Origin: Proteiniborus ethanoligenes
GTDB lineage: Bacteria > Bacillota > Clostridia > Tissierellales > Proteiniboraceae
Direction of reading: 5' to 3'
Assembly (NCBI RefSeq): GCF_900107485.1
Contig: NZ_FNQE01000003.1
Span: 1 to 64,000 of the forward strand
Length of the DNA: 64,000 bases
The notes under the pieces are model-generated. The model saw only the letters and a program-made list of their open reading frames with translations. It did no database searches and was not told where the DNA came from. Below are positions 16,203 through 23,824 of the stretch, in pieces. The stretch's first letter is position 1. Each line of letters begins with the position of its first letter. Made by a program: the position numbers and the translations under genes.

Positions 16203-17343
16203 TTAACCCCTCCTTTTTAAAACGATAGTCCAATGTAGATTTTGGAATGCCTGTTATATCTTCTAATGTTCTTAAAGATATACCATTTTTTTTAAGTTTA
16301 TATAGTGCTTTCATAAAATCATCACTATTCTCACTAACAAAAAGTGTGTTTTGTTGCAACCATATTTCTGCAATTTCTTTTTGAGAAACAACCTTATTTA
16401 TATTCTGCAATACACAATATTTTGCAAGTGATTGCATAAAACTCTGAACTTCTGCACCACTCATGCCCTCAGACAATATTGATAAAGTCTTAATATCAAT
16501 ATCATACTCAGATAATTTTTCAGAACAAAATCGTTCAATAATTTGAATTCTCTGTTCCGTATTTGGTAGTTCTAACAGTATTGAAGAATTAAATCTTCGC
16601 CAAATGGCTGGATCTAAAAGATGATGGTGATTTGTTGCAGCTACTAAAAAAACGTTCGATGGCATAGCATCCATATTTTGCAAAAGAGTCGTCACAACTC
16701 TCTTGAGCTCTCCTAACTCATTAGAGTCATCTCTTTTCTTCGCAATAGCGTCAAACTCATCTAAAAACAACATAATTCTCTTATTCTTAACAAAATCAAA
16801 GATTTTTCTTATGTTTGTTCCTGTTTGCCCTAAATAAGAAGAAACTAAGCCATCTAGCTTTACGTATGCAATTGGCATTTGTAATTCCCCCGCTAAGGCA
16901 TTGGCAGTTAATGTTTTTCCACAACCTGGAGGTCCACAGAATAACAATCTGTTTGCGGGAGCTATACCTCTGTCAATAAGTTTTTCAACAGATTTCTGCT
17001 CTTCTACAATTTGTCGAACTGCTTGTAATGTTTTCTCAGGCAACGCAACATCTGACAATGTAACTTTAGGGGTTAGAATTTCTAACAATTCCAATGTGCT
17101 ATCCTTATCTTTAGGCATCGGAATAGCATTTTGGACAGAAAAAGACATTTCCGAAAGCGGACTATCATCATAAGCAATAGAACGTTTTTTATTATATACA
17201 TATGCGTTTCTCAATGACGAAGCCGTGGAATTATTTCCTTTCCTTTCTTCATCATCTGCTAAAATATTTAATGCATTTTTAAAAGCCTCTTCACTCCCAG
17301 AGCTATGAGCCTCTATCAATTTAACTACTAAACCTGATTTCAT
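16189..17343 (-). CDS. ietA: AAA ATPase with C-terminal HTH, IetA-type
   Basis: The 384-residue protein has an N-terminal helical region (1-60), then an AAA module with Walker A GPPGCGKT (137-144), Walker B LFLDEFD (192-198), sensor-1 VAATNHHHLLD and arginine-finger region AIWRRFN. The last 35 residues (SLRTLEDITGIPKSTLDYRF) look like a helix-turn-helix, which would let the ATPase bind DNA. In ietAS systems the ATPase is the partner of the protease and antagonises it. It is translated from ATG at 17,341-17,343 with AGAGGTG upstream, and its 3' end overlaps ietS. A consensus promoter with a palindrome lies just upstream. The HTH is my reading of the sequence and would need structural comparison. 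Confidence 0.85.
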   Translation of the reverse strand: MKSGLVVKLIEAHSSGSEEAFKNALNILADDEERKGNNSTASSLRNAYVYNKKRSIAYDDSPLSEMSFSVQNAIPMPKDKDSTLELLEILTPKVTLSDVALPEKTLQAVRQIVEEQKSVEKLIDRGIAPANRLLFCGPPGCGKTLTANALAGELQMPIAYVKLDGLVSSYLGQTGTNIRKIFDFVKNKRIMLFLDEFDAIAKKRDDSNELGELKRVVTTLLQNMDAMPSNVFLVAATNHHHLLDPAIWRRFNSSILLELPNTEQRIQIIERFCSEKLSEYDIDIKTLSILSEGMSGAEVQSFMQSLAKYCVLQNINKVVSQKEIAEIWLQQNTLFVSENSDDFMKALYKLKKNGISLRTLEDITGIPKSTLDYRFKKEGLNDEQ

Positions 17344-17376
17344 ATTGACACCTCTTTTTGGGACACTATTGTTTTT

Positions 17377-17414
17377 TACTATTTAATAGTACCACTTTTA
17401 TTCCATTTTGTCAA
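17377..17414 (-). promoter_or_regulatory. Consensus promoter and palindromic operator of ietAS
   Basis: On the minus strand TTGACA (17,409-17,414) and TACTAT (17,386-17,391) are spaced by 17 bases, a near-perfect sigmaA promoter. The -10 box is part of a 15-base palindrome, TACTATTTAATAGTA (17,377-17,391), placed where a repressor would block transcription. Two TTGGACA words (17,423-17,429 and about 17,433-17,439) lie upstream. Confidence 0.75.
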
Positions 17415-17689
17415 TGTTTTATTGGACACGATTGGACAGGTGATGGTAGTGACATTCTTACTTATCTCAATGACAATAACTCTGTGTTACATAATCACCT
17501 TTTATTTAAATAAAAAATCCAAACAAAGGATTCATTTTTAGTGCCGTATGTCATTTTCTAACGTACCAAGTCAACTATAGTTTTTGATTTTTCATATTCG
17601 CTGGGTATTCCTTTTGTTATATCCTTCATTACAGCATACTGTACAGGATGGATTTAAGCCAATCTACTGATACAGAATTTAAAAATCAG

Positions 17690-17839
17690 TTAGTGCATAC
17701 TCGTCAGTTCTTTCGTTGCTAACAAATGCCTTATTGTCAGATAAATTGCGTCATAATTGTCATACGGCTGAGCTACATAGCACAGTGTTGCTGGTATCAG
17801 GCCATAATCATTGTATGCGCGCTGAGTGTACCTAACCAA
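17690..17839 (-). pseudogene. Possible decayed coding fragment
   Basis: From a TTG at 17,837-17,839 the frame encodes 49 residues with protein-like composition (AYNDYGLIPATLCYVAQPYD, then DAIYLTIRHLLATKELTSMH). No ribosome binding site precedes it, and the start would lie inside the terminator repeat. It resembles the middle of a longer mobile-element protein, cut off when the ietAS cassette arrived. The family is not recognised. Confidence 0.3.
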
Positions 17840-17858
17840 AAGACCCTACGAGCAAATA
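17828..17858 (+). repeat. Right copy of the direct repeat bracketing the ietAS cassette
   Basis: GTACCTAACCAAAAGACCC and the following bases match 13,735-13,765 at about 27 of 31 positions, in direct orientation. Beyond this core the flanks diverge. Confidence 0.65.
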
Positions 17859-17874
17859 AAAACTCTTAGGGTCT
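17840..17874 (-). terminator. Terminator of the excisionase-like gene
   Basis: AAGACCCTA (17,840-17,848) pairs with TAGGGTCTT (17,866-17,874), and inner bases CGAG/CTC extend the stem. It lies 15 bases past the stop of the minus-strand gene at 17,889. Confidence 0.7.
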
Positions 17875-17888
17875 TAATTATTATGGCT

Positions 17889-18134
17889 CTATATTTGAAC
17901 CTTTAATGACTTCTTATAATCTTTGTAATGCTCACTTGTAACATAGTCAATAACACATTTCTTAGGTATCATGTAGGTATCTCTTATATAAAAATGTTTG
18001 ACTGCGTTTGTTCTTACAAGCTTTCGTGCTGTACTATCAGCAATGCCTCCTAGCATTTCTCTAAATTGCACGAGGGTTACCACATCAGGATAATCTTTAA
18101 ATAGTTCTTTGTAATGCTTTTTCCCTTTCTCCAT
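17889..18134 (-). CDS. Excisionase-like small HTH protein
   Basis: The 81-residue protein begins MEKGKKHYKELFKDYPDVVT. Residues 18-70 form a small winged HTH (VTLVQFREMLGGIADSTARK, then IRDTYMIPKKCVIDYV). Close relatives occur next to the tyrosine integrase of Gram-positive conjugative and integrative elements, where they regulate or direct excision. Here it lies 265 bases from the tRNA attachment site, the usual place for xis/int, but no integrase accompanies it. The ATG has AAGGAG upstream. It was probably left behind after loss of the integrase, or works with one encoded elsewhere. Confidence 0.75.
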   Translation of the reverse strand: MEKGKKHYKELFKDYPDVVTLVQFREMLGGIADSTARKLVRTNAVKHFYIRDTYMIPKKCVIDYVTSEHYKDYKKSLKVQI

Positions 18135-18349
18135 GTTTAAGCCAGCTCCTTATAATAATCTTGTCAGTGGTAGTGGCTGACTGCATTAACCAATGTTTTG
18201 GGAAATCCCCCCATATCCCTCCTAATATCCCTCCTAGTGGATTTTTTATAATCAAATCGTAGGTTTTAAACGAGCCTCGTATTGGTCGGACAAATCGCTC
18301 AGTAGATACCTCAAAGGCTTGATTTCACTAGGGTTTTAAGGGTTCTATA

Positions 18350-18382
18350 TTCCAATCCGTTCCACTGAGTTCCAAACAGTTC
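18350..18382 (+). repeat. 10-bp-spaced GTTCCA repeats next to the attachment site
   Basis: TTCCA, GTTCCA, GTTCCA and GTTC occur at 18,350, 18,359, 18,369 and 18,379, exactly one helical turn apart. They lie just inside the tRNA fragment and resemble arm-type integrase or excisionase binding sites. The binding role is inferred. Confidence 0.5.
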
Positions 18383-18398
18383 TTAATGCCCTAAATAA

Positions 18399-18449
18399 CT
18401 CAAAATCTAGCGGGAAACCATGCGAGTTCGACTCTCGCCTCGGGCACCA
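18399..18449 (+). other. attR: 3' half of a tRNA-Leu gene (CAA anticodon loop to CCA)
   Basis: The T-arm is perfect (GCGAG, loop TTCGACT, CTCGC at 18,422-18,438), followed by acceptor strand CTCGGGC and ACCA ending at 18,449. Upstream, CT-CAA-AA-TCTAG (18,399-18,410) fits an anticodon loop and 3' stem of tRNA-Leu(CAA) with a long variable arm. The matching 5' stem strand is absent, so this is a fragment and not a tRNA gene. Such a fragment is the duplication left when an element integrates into the 3' end of a tRNA gene. Confidence 0.8.
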
Positions 18450-18487
18450 AAAACAAAAAATCTAGGAACCCTAGATTTTTTGTTTTT
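18449..18487 (+). terminator. Native tRNA terminator
   Basis: An 18-bp perfect stem pairs AAAAACAAAAAATCTAGG (18,449-18,466) with its complement (18,470-18,487), with a 3-base loop and a T-rich tail. It directly follows the tRNA CCA end. Confidence 0.85.
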
Positions 18488-18502
18488 TTATTTAGTTAAT
18501 AC

Positions 18503-18670
18503 TTATTTTCTTTCTTCAAAGGTTACTGTAGCCATGTAGATATTTCCATGTTGTGAATATTCTATGTCTATTATCTCTAATATTCCATCTTCATTTTCAG
18601 CAATCCATTTAGCAACCTTATCCTTAAGTCCAGTTCCGTCATCATATTCTAAAAAAGTCATATGCTTCAA
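18503..18670 (-). CDS. Cse60-like small sporulation protein
   Basis: The 55-residue protein reads MKHMTFLEYDDGTGLKDKVA and ends ATVTFEERK. Pattern and length (short beta strand, amphipathic helix with WIAEN, then IIDIEYSQHGNIYMATVTF) resemble the Cse60 family of small proteins expressed in sporulation in Bacillus. The start is a TTG at 18,668-18,670, seven bases after AGGGGTG; the ATG at 18,659-18,661 is 16 bases away and an upstream ATG abuts the site. It is the first chromosomal gene right of the island. The family call is from general likeness only. Confidence 0.6.
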   Translation of the reverse strand: MKHMTFLEYDDGTGLKDKVAKWIAENEDGILEIIDIEYSQHGNIYMATVTFEERK

Positions 18671-18742
18671 GAGCATCCACCCCTCATATTTGTTTTAGTA
18701 AATTATATTATCTTAACTAAACTAATATGAAGGTCTTAGGTA

Positions 18743-18928
18743 CTAGTTTTTGTCTAAAGCCTGTTCGCCAAGTCTTTCCACTTTTATTACAATATCCCTC
18801 GCGGCTTTTAATCCTTCTCTGTACCAATATTGACTTTCTTTTAACTTTTTCCCTTCTCGTTCTTTTTGATTTAATTTGCTTATTGTAAAATTCAATTCAT
18901 CTAATATGATTTTAGTTTCTTTACTCAT
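18743..18928 (-). CDS. Small hypothetical protein, 61 residues
   Basis: The protein begins MSKETKIILDELNFTISKL and is almost entirely helical and charged, consistent with a short coiled coil. No membrane segment or metal site is seen. The ATG has GGGAGG upstream. It lies between the Cse60-like gene and the divergent LysR gene, and may be transcribed with the former. No function can be given. Confidence 0.6.
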   Translation of the reverse strand: MSKETKIILDELNFTISKLNQKEREGKKLKESQYWYREGLKAARDIVIKVERLGEQALDKN

Positions 18929-19038
18929 AAATTGCCTCCCGTTTTAATGTTCTTTAAAAATTATATATCCTTTATATAATTGACAAAAAAACATATTTCA
19001 AATACTATTTAATTATGAGTGTTTAGGATGGTGATATC

Positions 19039-19947
19039 TTGGATTTTAGACAATTAGAAACCTTTATAGAAGTAGTAAATAGAAAAAGCTTTTCTAAAGC
19101 CGCACAAAAATTATATCTTACACAGCCTACAATTACTAGTCATATCCAGAATCTAGAAAATGAGCTTGGTACTATTTTATTAAATAGGTCTGGAAAAAAT
19201 GTAACTCCAACTGAAGCAGGTAGTCTTCTTTATAGACATGCACTTAATATTGTCAATATGAGAAACATGGCTCAATTTGACTTAGGTGTTTATAAGGGTA
19301 AGGTTCAGGGCCATTTAGATATTAGCTCTAGCTCCATACCAAAGCATTATGTATTACCCTACTTACTAAAGAAGTTTACCAGTAAGTATCCTGATGTTAC
19401 ATTTTCTTTAACTGATTATGACTCTGAAAAAGTAGTTGAAGGTATTATTGATGGCATTACTGATTTTGGAATAATAGGAGCTAAATTCAATTCTCCACAG
19501 CTTGAATATATAGATTTAATTGAAGATCGTCTTGTTGCAATTGTGCCAAATAATAAGGATTATCCGTGGAAAGAATATGAAGAGCTACCTATAGATTTTT
19601 TGTTAAATAAAAAAATAATACTTAGAGAAAGTGGCTCAGGTACTCGAATATTGCTCCAGAAAAAACTTTTAGAAAAGGATTTGGATTTAGACTCCCTAAA
19701 TATAGTTGCATACATAGAAGATATTGAGGCTATTAAGAAATTTGTTGAGCTTGGTGTTGGAATAAGCTTTATTTCTGAAAGGGCTATAAAAAAAGAAGTG
19801 AGTATGGGATCATTAAAACCATATTATATAAAAGAATTAGATTTAAAAAGAAAATTTTATTTTGTGTATCATAAAAAAAGACAACTCTCTCCTTTGAGCC
19901 AAACCTTTAGAGATTTTGTAATTGATTCAATATCTACTATAGAATAA
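19039..19947 (+). CDS. LysR-family transcriptional regulator
   Basis: The 302-residue protein has an N-terminal winged HTH (MDFRQLETFIEVVNRKSFSK, with AAQKLYLTQPTITSHIQNLE) at 1-60 and a periplasmic-binding-protein-like effector domain at 90-295. The segment RESGSGTR is typical of the branch that includes selenium-metabolism and CysL-like regulators, which often sense small acidic metabolites. The start is TTG at 19,039 with GGATGGTGAT ahead. The gene ends in a bidirectional hairpin shared with the convergent M18 peptidase gene. Targets are unknown. Confidence 0.88.
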   Translation: MDFRQLETFIEVVNRKSFSKAAQKLYLTQPTITSHIQNLENELGTILLNRSGKNVTPTEAGSLLYRHALNIVNMRNMAQFDLGVYKGKVQGHLDISSSSIPKHYVLPYLLKKFTSKYPDVTFSLTDYDSEKVVEGIIDGITDFGIIGAKFNSPQLEYIDLIEDRLVAIVPNNKDYPWKEYEELPIDFLLNKKIILRESGSGTRILLQKKLLEKDLDLDSLNIVAYIEDIEAIKKFVELGVGISFISERAIKKEVSMGSLKPYYIKELDLKRKFYFVYHKKRQLSPLSQTFRDFVIDSISTIE

Positions 19948-19950
19948 AAT

Positions 19951-19971
19951 AAGCCGAGAAAAACTCGGCTT
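19951..19971. terminator. Bidirectional terminator between lysR and the aminopeptidase gene
   Basis: AAGCCGAG (19,951-19,958) pairs with CTCGGCTT (19,964-19,971) around an A5 loop. It lies between two convergent stop codons. Confidence 0.8.
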
Positions 19972-19974
19972 TTA

Positions 19975-21402
19975 CTATGCTTCAAAAAATACTTTATATC
20001 CCTTATACGTCATATATATATCTGCCTTGCTTGATATTTCATAAGGTGCGTGAACACTTAATAAAGGCACTCCGCAGTCTACTACCTCCATACCATATCT
20101 AGCTAATATGTAAGCTATAGTTCCACCGCCACCTTGATCTACCTTGCCAAGCTCTCCCATTTGCCAAACAATATTATTATCATTAAAAAGCTTTCTTATT
20201 TCTCCTAGGTATTCTGAATTTGCATCGTTGCTACCACCTTTTCCTCTTACGCCTGTGTATTTTACTAAGGTTATACCTTTACCTATAAAAGGAGAGTTTC
20301 TTTTATCTAATACCTCAGGGTAATTAGGGTCAAAACCAGCTAACGTATCCCCAGATAGTACTTTTGAATTAGCTAGAGCTCTTTTTACTATAAGCTCATT
20401 GTAGTTTTCCTCTGATAATGCTATAAGCTCTGAAACTACATTTTCGAAAAACATAGATTCCATTCCAGTATTCCCTACGCTGCCTATTTCTTCTTTATCT
20501 ACAAATAATGCAACTGCTGTCCTACTAGGATTATCTACATTTAATATTGCTTTAAGAGAAGTAAATGCACAAGCTCTATCATCTTGCCCATAGCCACCTA
20601 CCATGCTCCTGTCTATCCCAACATCTTTAGCTTTTCCTGCTGGAACTATTTCAAATTCTGCAGATGTGAAATCTTCCTCAACCATCCCATACTTTTCATT
20701 TAATATATTCAATATATTCAGCTTTACCTTATCACTTAAGTCCTTTTCCTTATATGGTATGCTTCCAAATAAAATATTAAGTCCTTCTCCGGTTATTCCT
20801 TCATCCATCTTTTTAGCCATTTGATCCTTTGCAAGATGAGGCAATAGATCTGTAATAAAGAATACAGGGTCATTTTCGTCTTCTCCAATAACTACATTGA
20901 CTTTTTCGCCCTTTTTATTAATGAGCACACCATGAAGAGCTAAAGGTAATGCAACCCATTGATATTTTTTAATGCCTCCATAATAATGGGTTTTTAGTAA
21001 TGCAAGCTCTGAATCTTCATAAAGAGGAAATTGCTTTAGGTCAATTCTTGGAGCATCAATATGAGAGCCAACGATATTCATACCTTTTTCTAGCTTTTCT
21101 TTTCCCATTACAAATAGTGCAACTGCTTTGTTTTTATTTTCAGCATAGATTTTCATCCCTGGCACTATTTGGTTTTTGTTTTCGATTATTTCATTTAATG
21201 AGATATATCCTTTTTCTTTTGCATATCTTATAATTTCATCTGCTGATTCTCTTTCAGTTTTACATTTGTCTAAAAACAGCTTATATTCTTCTCCAAAATG
21301 GAATACATCTTTTATTTCATCATCACTCAGTACTTGCCAAGTATTTTTCCAGTTATGTACTAGCTTTTCCTGCAATATTTTGCCCTCTGATTTTTCTCCC
21401 AT
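19975..21402 (-). CDS. apeA: M18-family aminopeptidase (aspartyl aminopeptidase)
   Basis: The 475-residue protein has the M18 metal-binding motif VGSHIDAPRIDLK (His114, Asp116), the catalytic DKEEIGSVGNTG (near 320) and the C-terminal VHAPYEISSKAD with a metal-ligand histidine. The enzymes are dodecameric cytosolic zinc aminopeptidases that remove N-terminal acidic or other residues from peptides. The length fits the family. The ATG follows GGAGGG. In a peptide- and amino-acid-fermenting organism this supplies free amino acids. It is monocistronic, convergent with lysR. Confidence 0.93.
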   Translation of the reverse strand: MGEKSEGKILQEKLVHNWKNTWQVLSDDEIKDVFHFGEEYKLFLDKCKTERESADEIIRYAKEKGYISLNEIIENKNQIVPGMKIYAENKNKAVALFVMGKEKLEKGMNIVGSHIDAPRIDLKQFPLYEDSELALLKTHYYGGIKKYQWVALPLALHGVLINKKGEKVNVVIGEDENDPVFFITDLLPHLAKDQMAKKMDEGITGEGLNILFGSIPYKEKDLSDKVKLNILNILNEKYGMVEEDFTSAEFEIVPAGKAKDVGIDRSMVGGYGQDDRACAFTSLKAILNVDNPSRTAVALFVDKEEIGSVGNTGMESMFFENVVSELIALSEENYNELIVKRALANSKVLSGDTLAGFDPNYPEVLDKRNSPFIGKGITLVKYTGVRGKGGSNDANSEYLGEIRKLFNDNNIVWQMGELGKVDQGGGGTIAYILARYGMEVVDCGVPLLSVHAPYEISSKADIYMTYKGYKVFFEA

Positions 21403-21475
21403 TTCTTATCCCTCCAAATAATTTAGTGTCTCTAATTAATATAATATAGTCATAGTATTTTATTGTCAATAAAAG

Positions 21476-23050
21476 CTACCATTTATGTGTTTTTCTTAAG
21501 AATTTTTCCGTTACAGCAAAATAGGTCATATCACAATAGTTCTTCGTATCAGGCACAGGATCCCCCCAGGTTGAGTCTATATATACCTTCTCTCCATCTA
21601 AATTCGCAAGAGTCCAAATATGACTTTCACCTCCTGCGGATCCAATTACACCTTGTACTTCTATACCTACTATTTTGCATAGCATATTATATAAAGAAGT
21701 ATACCCATTACATGATGCTAGCCTATTAACAGTTGCCCCATATCCTGTGTAGCCTTCCTTTGATAATTTTACATCATATTTTAAATTATGTGCCATCCAT
21801 ATATATAGCACCCTTGCCTTTTCTTTTTCAGTCATATCTCCAGTTATTTTGCCTTCCTCTATTAGTTTGTCTATTATATTATAAGCTTCCTCCTCAAAAT
21901 CGCTAATCATTTTTTCTGCTTCCTCAATACTGAATCTTGTATCTGTAAGCATTAGTCTAATTATTGTATTGCCCGAAGAATATGAACTATAATAATCAAG
22001 ATAGTTAAATAAAGAATAATATTCTGGGTATTTTCCCCAGACGTTTAGGTCTGCTATGTCTAGATTGTTAAATATTGTGTCTATAATATCATCATCAAGC
22101 CTTTCTTTGTAAATAACTTCATACTTATATTCTTTGTTGATAGCCATATTCAATAGAATTTTCTCAAAATCCTCAACCTCAGTTGATTCTTCTTTTATTG
22201 TGCCTAAAGCTAAAGCTTTATAGGGAATGTTCAATGCCATATTTACCTTGTGCTGTCTGATTAAATTATTACTATTGCTATAATCAGCTATTGTTGAAAG
22301 AGTTTCTATTGCAGAGTCCCAATCCTCAATATCTATCTTTTCCATTGCAAAATTGTACACGTATTTTTTTGCAAGTACTTCACTATTTAAATAGTTTTTA
22401 GCTTCCTTCATTAGATTAGATGCTGCTATCCAATCCTTATTGTCTGCTTTTTCTAAGGCAAGAAAATACTTACACTTGATTATTAATCTTTGACTATCTT
22501 TATAATCAGGAATTGTGTTAACTAGTTCCAAAGCCTCTTCCCATTTGCTAAAGTATGCCTTCTCTTCTGCAAATTTATATATATTATACTGTATTAGATC
22601 ATTGCTATCATTGTAATCCTTAATTTCTTCAAGGAGTTTTGTGGCTTCTTCCCACTTTCTTAAATGAGATAGTTCTTTAGCCCTTAAGTATATGCTTTCA
22701 TTAAGCATTTCTTCACTGTCTTTATAGCTGCCTAATTCCTTTAACTCGCTTATGGCTAAATAATATTCCTTTTCATCAAAATATGATTTAGCACTACCAT
22801 ATTTTGCAGCTAAGAGCATTTCTTCACTATCCTTATAATCTCCTAAGGATTTAAATGCTTCAACTGCTTCAATATAGCTTCCACTTTCATATAGAGCCAC
22901 TGCTTTATTATATTCAATATTTGGGATAATAACCTTTGTTCCTATAGCTAGTATAATTATTAAAAAGATAAATATAATAGGAATTAGCTTTTTCCAGCTA
23001 ATTGGGCTTCTTACCATATTTTCTGTTTGGGTTTTTTCACCTTCTGTCAT
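21476..23050 (-). CDS. Membrane-anchored repeat protein with transglutaminase-like domain
   Basis: The 524-residue protein has one transmembrane helix at 20-45 (KLIPIIFIFLIIILAIGTKV), so most of it is outside. Residues about 50-265 hold six repeats of roughly 42 residues, each with a D-Y-x-D/N-S signature (DYKDSEEML and variants), a TPR/Sel1-like array. The C-terminus is a transglutaminase-like fold with Cys447 (ASCNGYTSLY), His477 (GESHIWTL) and Asp492 (VYIDSTWGD), the complete Cys-His-Asp triad. Such domains act as peptidases or crosslinkers on extracellular proteins. The start has AAGGAGAG upstream. Substrate is unknown. It sits beside degSU, which may control it. Confidence 0.85.
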   Translation of the reverse strand: MTEGEKTQTENMVRSPISWKKLIPIIFIFLIIILAIGTKVIIPNIEYNKAVALYESGSYIEAVEAFKSLGDYKDSEEMLLAAKYGSAKSYFDEKEYYLAISELKELGSYKDSEEMLNESIYLRAKELSHLRKWEEATKLLEEIKDYNDSNDLIQYNIYKFAEEKAYFSKWEEALELVNTIPDYKDSQRLIIKCKYFLALEKADNKDWIAASNLMKEAKNYLNSEVLAKKYVYNFAMEKIDIEDWDSAIETLSTIADYSNSNNLIRQHKVNMALNIPYKALALGTIKEESTEVEDFEKILLNMAINKEYKYEVIYKERLDDDIIDTIFNNLDIADLNVWGKYPEYYSLFNYLDYYSSYSSGNTIIRLMLTDTRFSIEEAEKMISDFEEEAYNIIDKLIEEGKITGDMTEKEKARVLYIWMAHNLKYDVKLSKEGYTGYGATVNRLASCNGYTSLYNMLCKIVGIEVQGVIGSAGGESHIWTLANLDGEKVYIDSTWGDPVPDTKNYCDMTYFAVTEKFLRKTHKW

Positions 23051-23122
23051 TTAATCTCTCCTTTTAACCAAGTTGTATTATAAGTCCATAATTACACTGC
23101 CTTCATTTAATGCTAAATTAGC

Positions 23123-23146
23123 AAAAAAGTCTAGATACCTAGACTT
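23123..23146 (-). terminator. Terminator of degSU
   Basis: On the minus strand AAGTCTAG (complement of 23,139-23,146) pairs with CTAGACTT (complement of 23,127-23,134), followed by a T run (23,123-23,128). Confidence 0.75.
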
Positions 23147-23164
23147 AATATTGTGCATTTTACC

Positions 23165-23824
23165 TTATAGCTTTTTTATGTTGTTTTTAAATGTAAATAT
23201 GGCTGCTTGTACTCTATCAGTAACATCAATTTTTTTGAAAATCTTTGAAACATGGTTTTTAACAGTTTTCTCACTAATAAAAAGTTTTTCTGCTATTTCT
23301 CTATTATTCATTCCTTCTGCTATAAGTGTAAGTACTTCGTATTCTCTTTTAGTTAAGGATTCTATAAACGATGCCTCTTTGCTTTTACCTTCTATTGAAT
23401 TAATGTCTTTCACTAAAAGCTCAGATAAACTAGGTTGTATATAAGACTTTCCTTTATGTACATCTTTTATTGCACTTATTAAAGTATCCGAATCTGAATC
23501 CTTTAATACATAACCGTTTGCACCTATTTTTACTGTTTCGTATAAGTATTCTCTATCATCATGTATGGTTAGCATAATAATTTTAGAATCAACGCCTATA
23601 TCCTTTAATCTTCTCAACACATCTAAACCATTCATTTTAGGCATATTTATATCTAGTAATATTACATCTGGTTTGCTCTGTTGAGCATATTTAATAGAAT
23701 CTTCTCCATTAGATACTAAACCTACAACTTCGATATCATTCTCTAGCTCAAGTATTTGTTTAAGCCCTTCTCTCATTAGAGAATGATCATCTACTATCAT
23801 AACAGTTATTTTTTTGTCATTCAT
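23165..23824 (-). CDS. degU: DegU-type response regulator
   Basis: The 219-residue protein has a receiver domain (5-120) with phospho-acceptor Asp in DVILLDINMPKMNG and conserved Lys in YVLKDSDSD, and a LuxR/NarL HTH (LTKREYEVLTLIAEGMNNRE, then SEKTVKNHVSKIFKK) at 150-215. It is the partner of the histidine kinase encoded upstream, whose gene it overlaps by 8 bases. DegU controls exoenzymes, motility and biofilm in Bacillus. Targets here are not shown, but the adjacent surface protein and CheW are candidates. Confidence 0.9.
   Translation of the reverse strand: MNDKKITVMIVDDHSLMREGLKQILELENDIEVVGLVSNGEDSIKYAQQSKPDVILLDINMPKMNGLDVLRRLKDIGVDSKIIMLTIHDDREYLYETVKIGANGYVLKDSDSDTLISAIKDVHKGKSYIQPSLSELLVKDINSIEGKSKEASFIESLTKREYEVLTLIAEGMNNREIAEKLFISEKTVKNHVSKIFKKIDVTDRVQAAIFTFKNNIKKL

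Larger units (their letters stand above)
17415..17888. other. Intergenic between ietA and the excisionase-like gene
   Basis: No full gene is seen. A minus-strand frame (17,690-17,839, 49 residues) reads like real protein (YNDYGLIPATLCYVAQPYDN) but has no ribosome binding site and may be a decayed fragment. A terminator-like repeat copy is at 17,840-17,874. Confidence 0.5.
1..18449. mobile_element. Genomic island (right part), tRNA-Leu-associated defence and plasmid-like island
   Basis: The segment holds an IS21 end, a restriction/helicase operon, a resolvase module, an ietAS-like pair and an excisionase-like gene. It ends at a duplicated tRNA 3' half (18,399-18,449) followed by a terminator. 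To the right the gene content becomes ordinary chromosomal housekeeping. The tRNA piece reads on the plus strand and lacks its 5' half, so the intact tRNA and the left junction should lie to the left, beyond base 1. No integrase gene is in the window. The extent of the island is inferred; the gene content and the tRNA fragment are seen directly. Confidence 0.7.

Noticed and set aside
18399-18449. Functional tRNA-Leu gene
   Set aside because: The 5' acceptor, D-arm and 5' anticodon strand are missing; only the 3' half is present.
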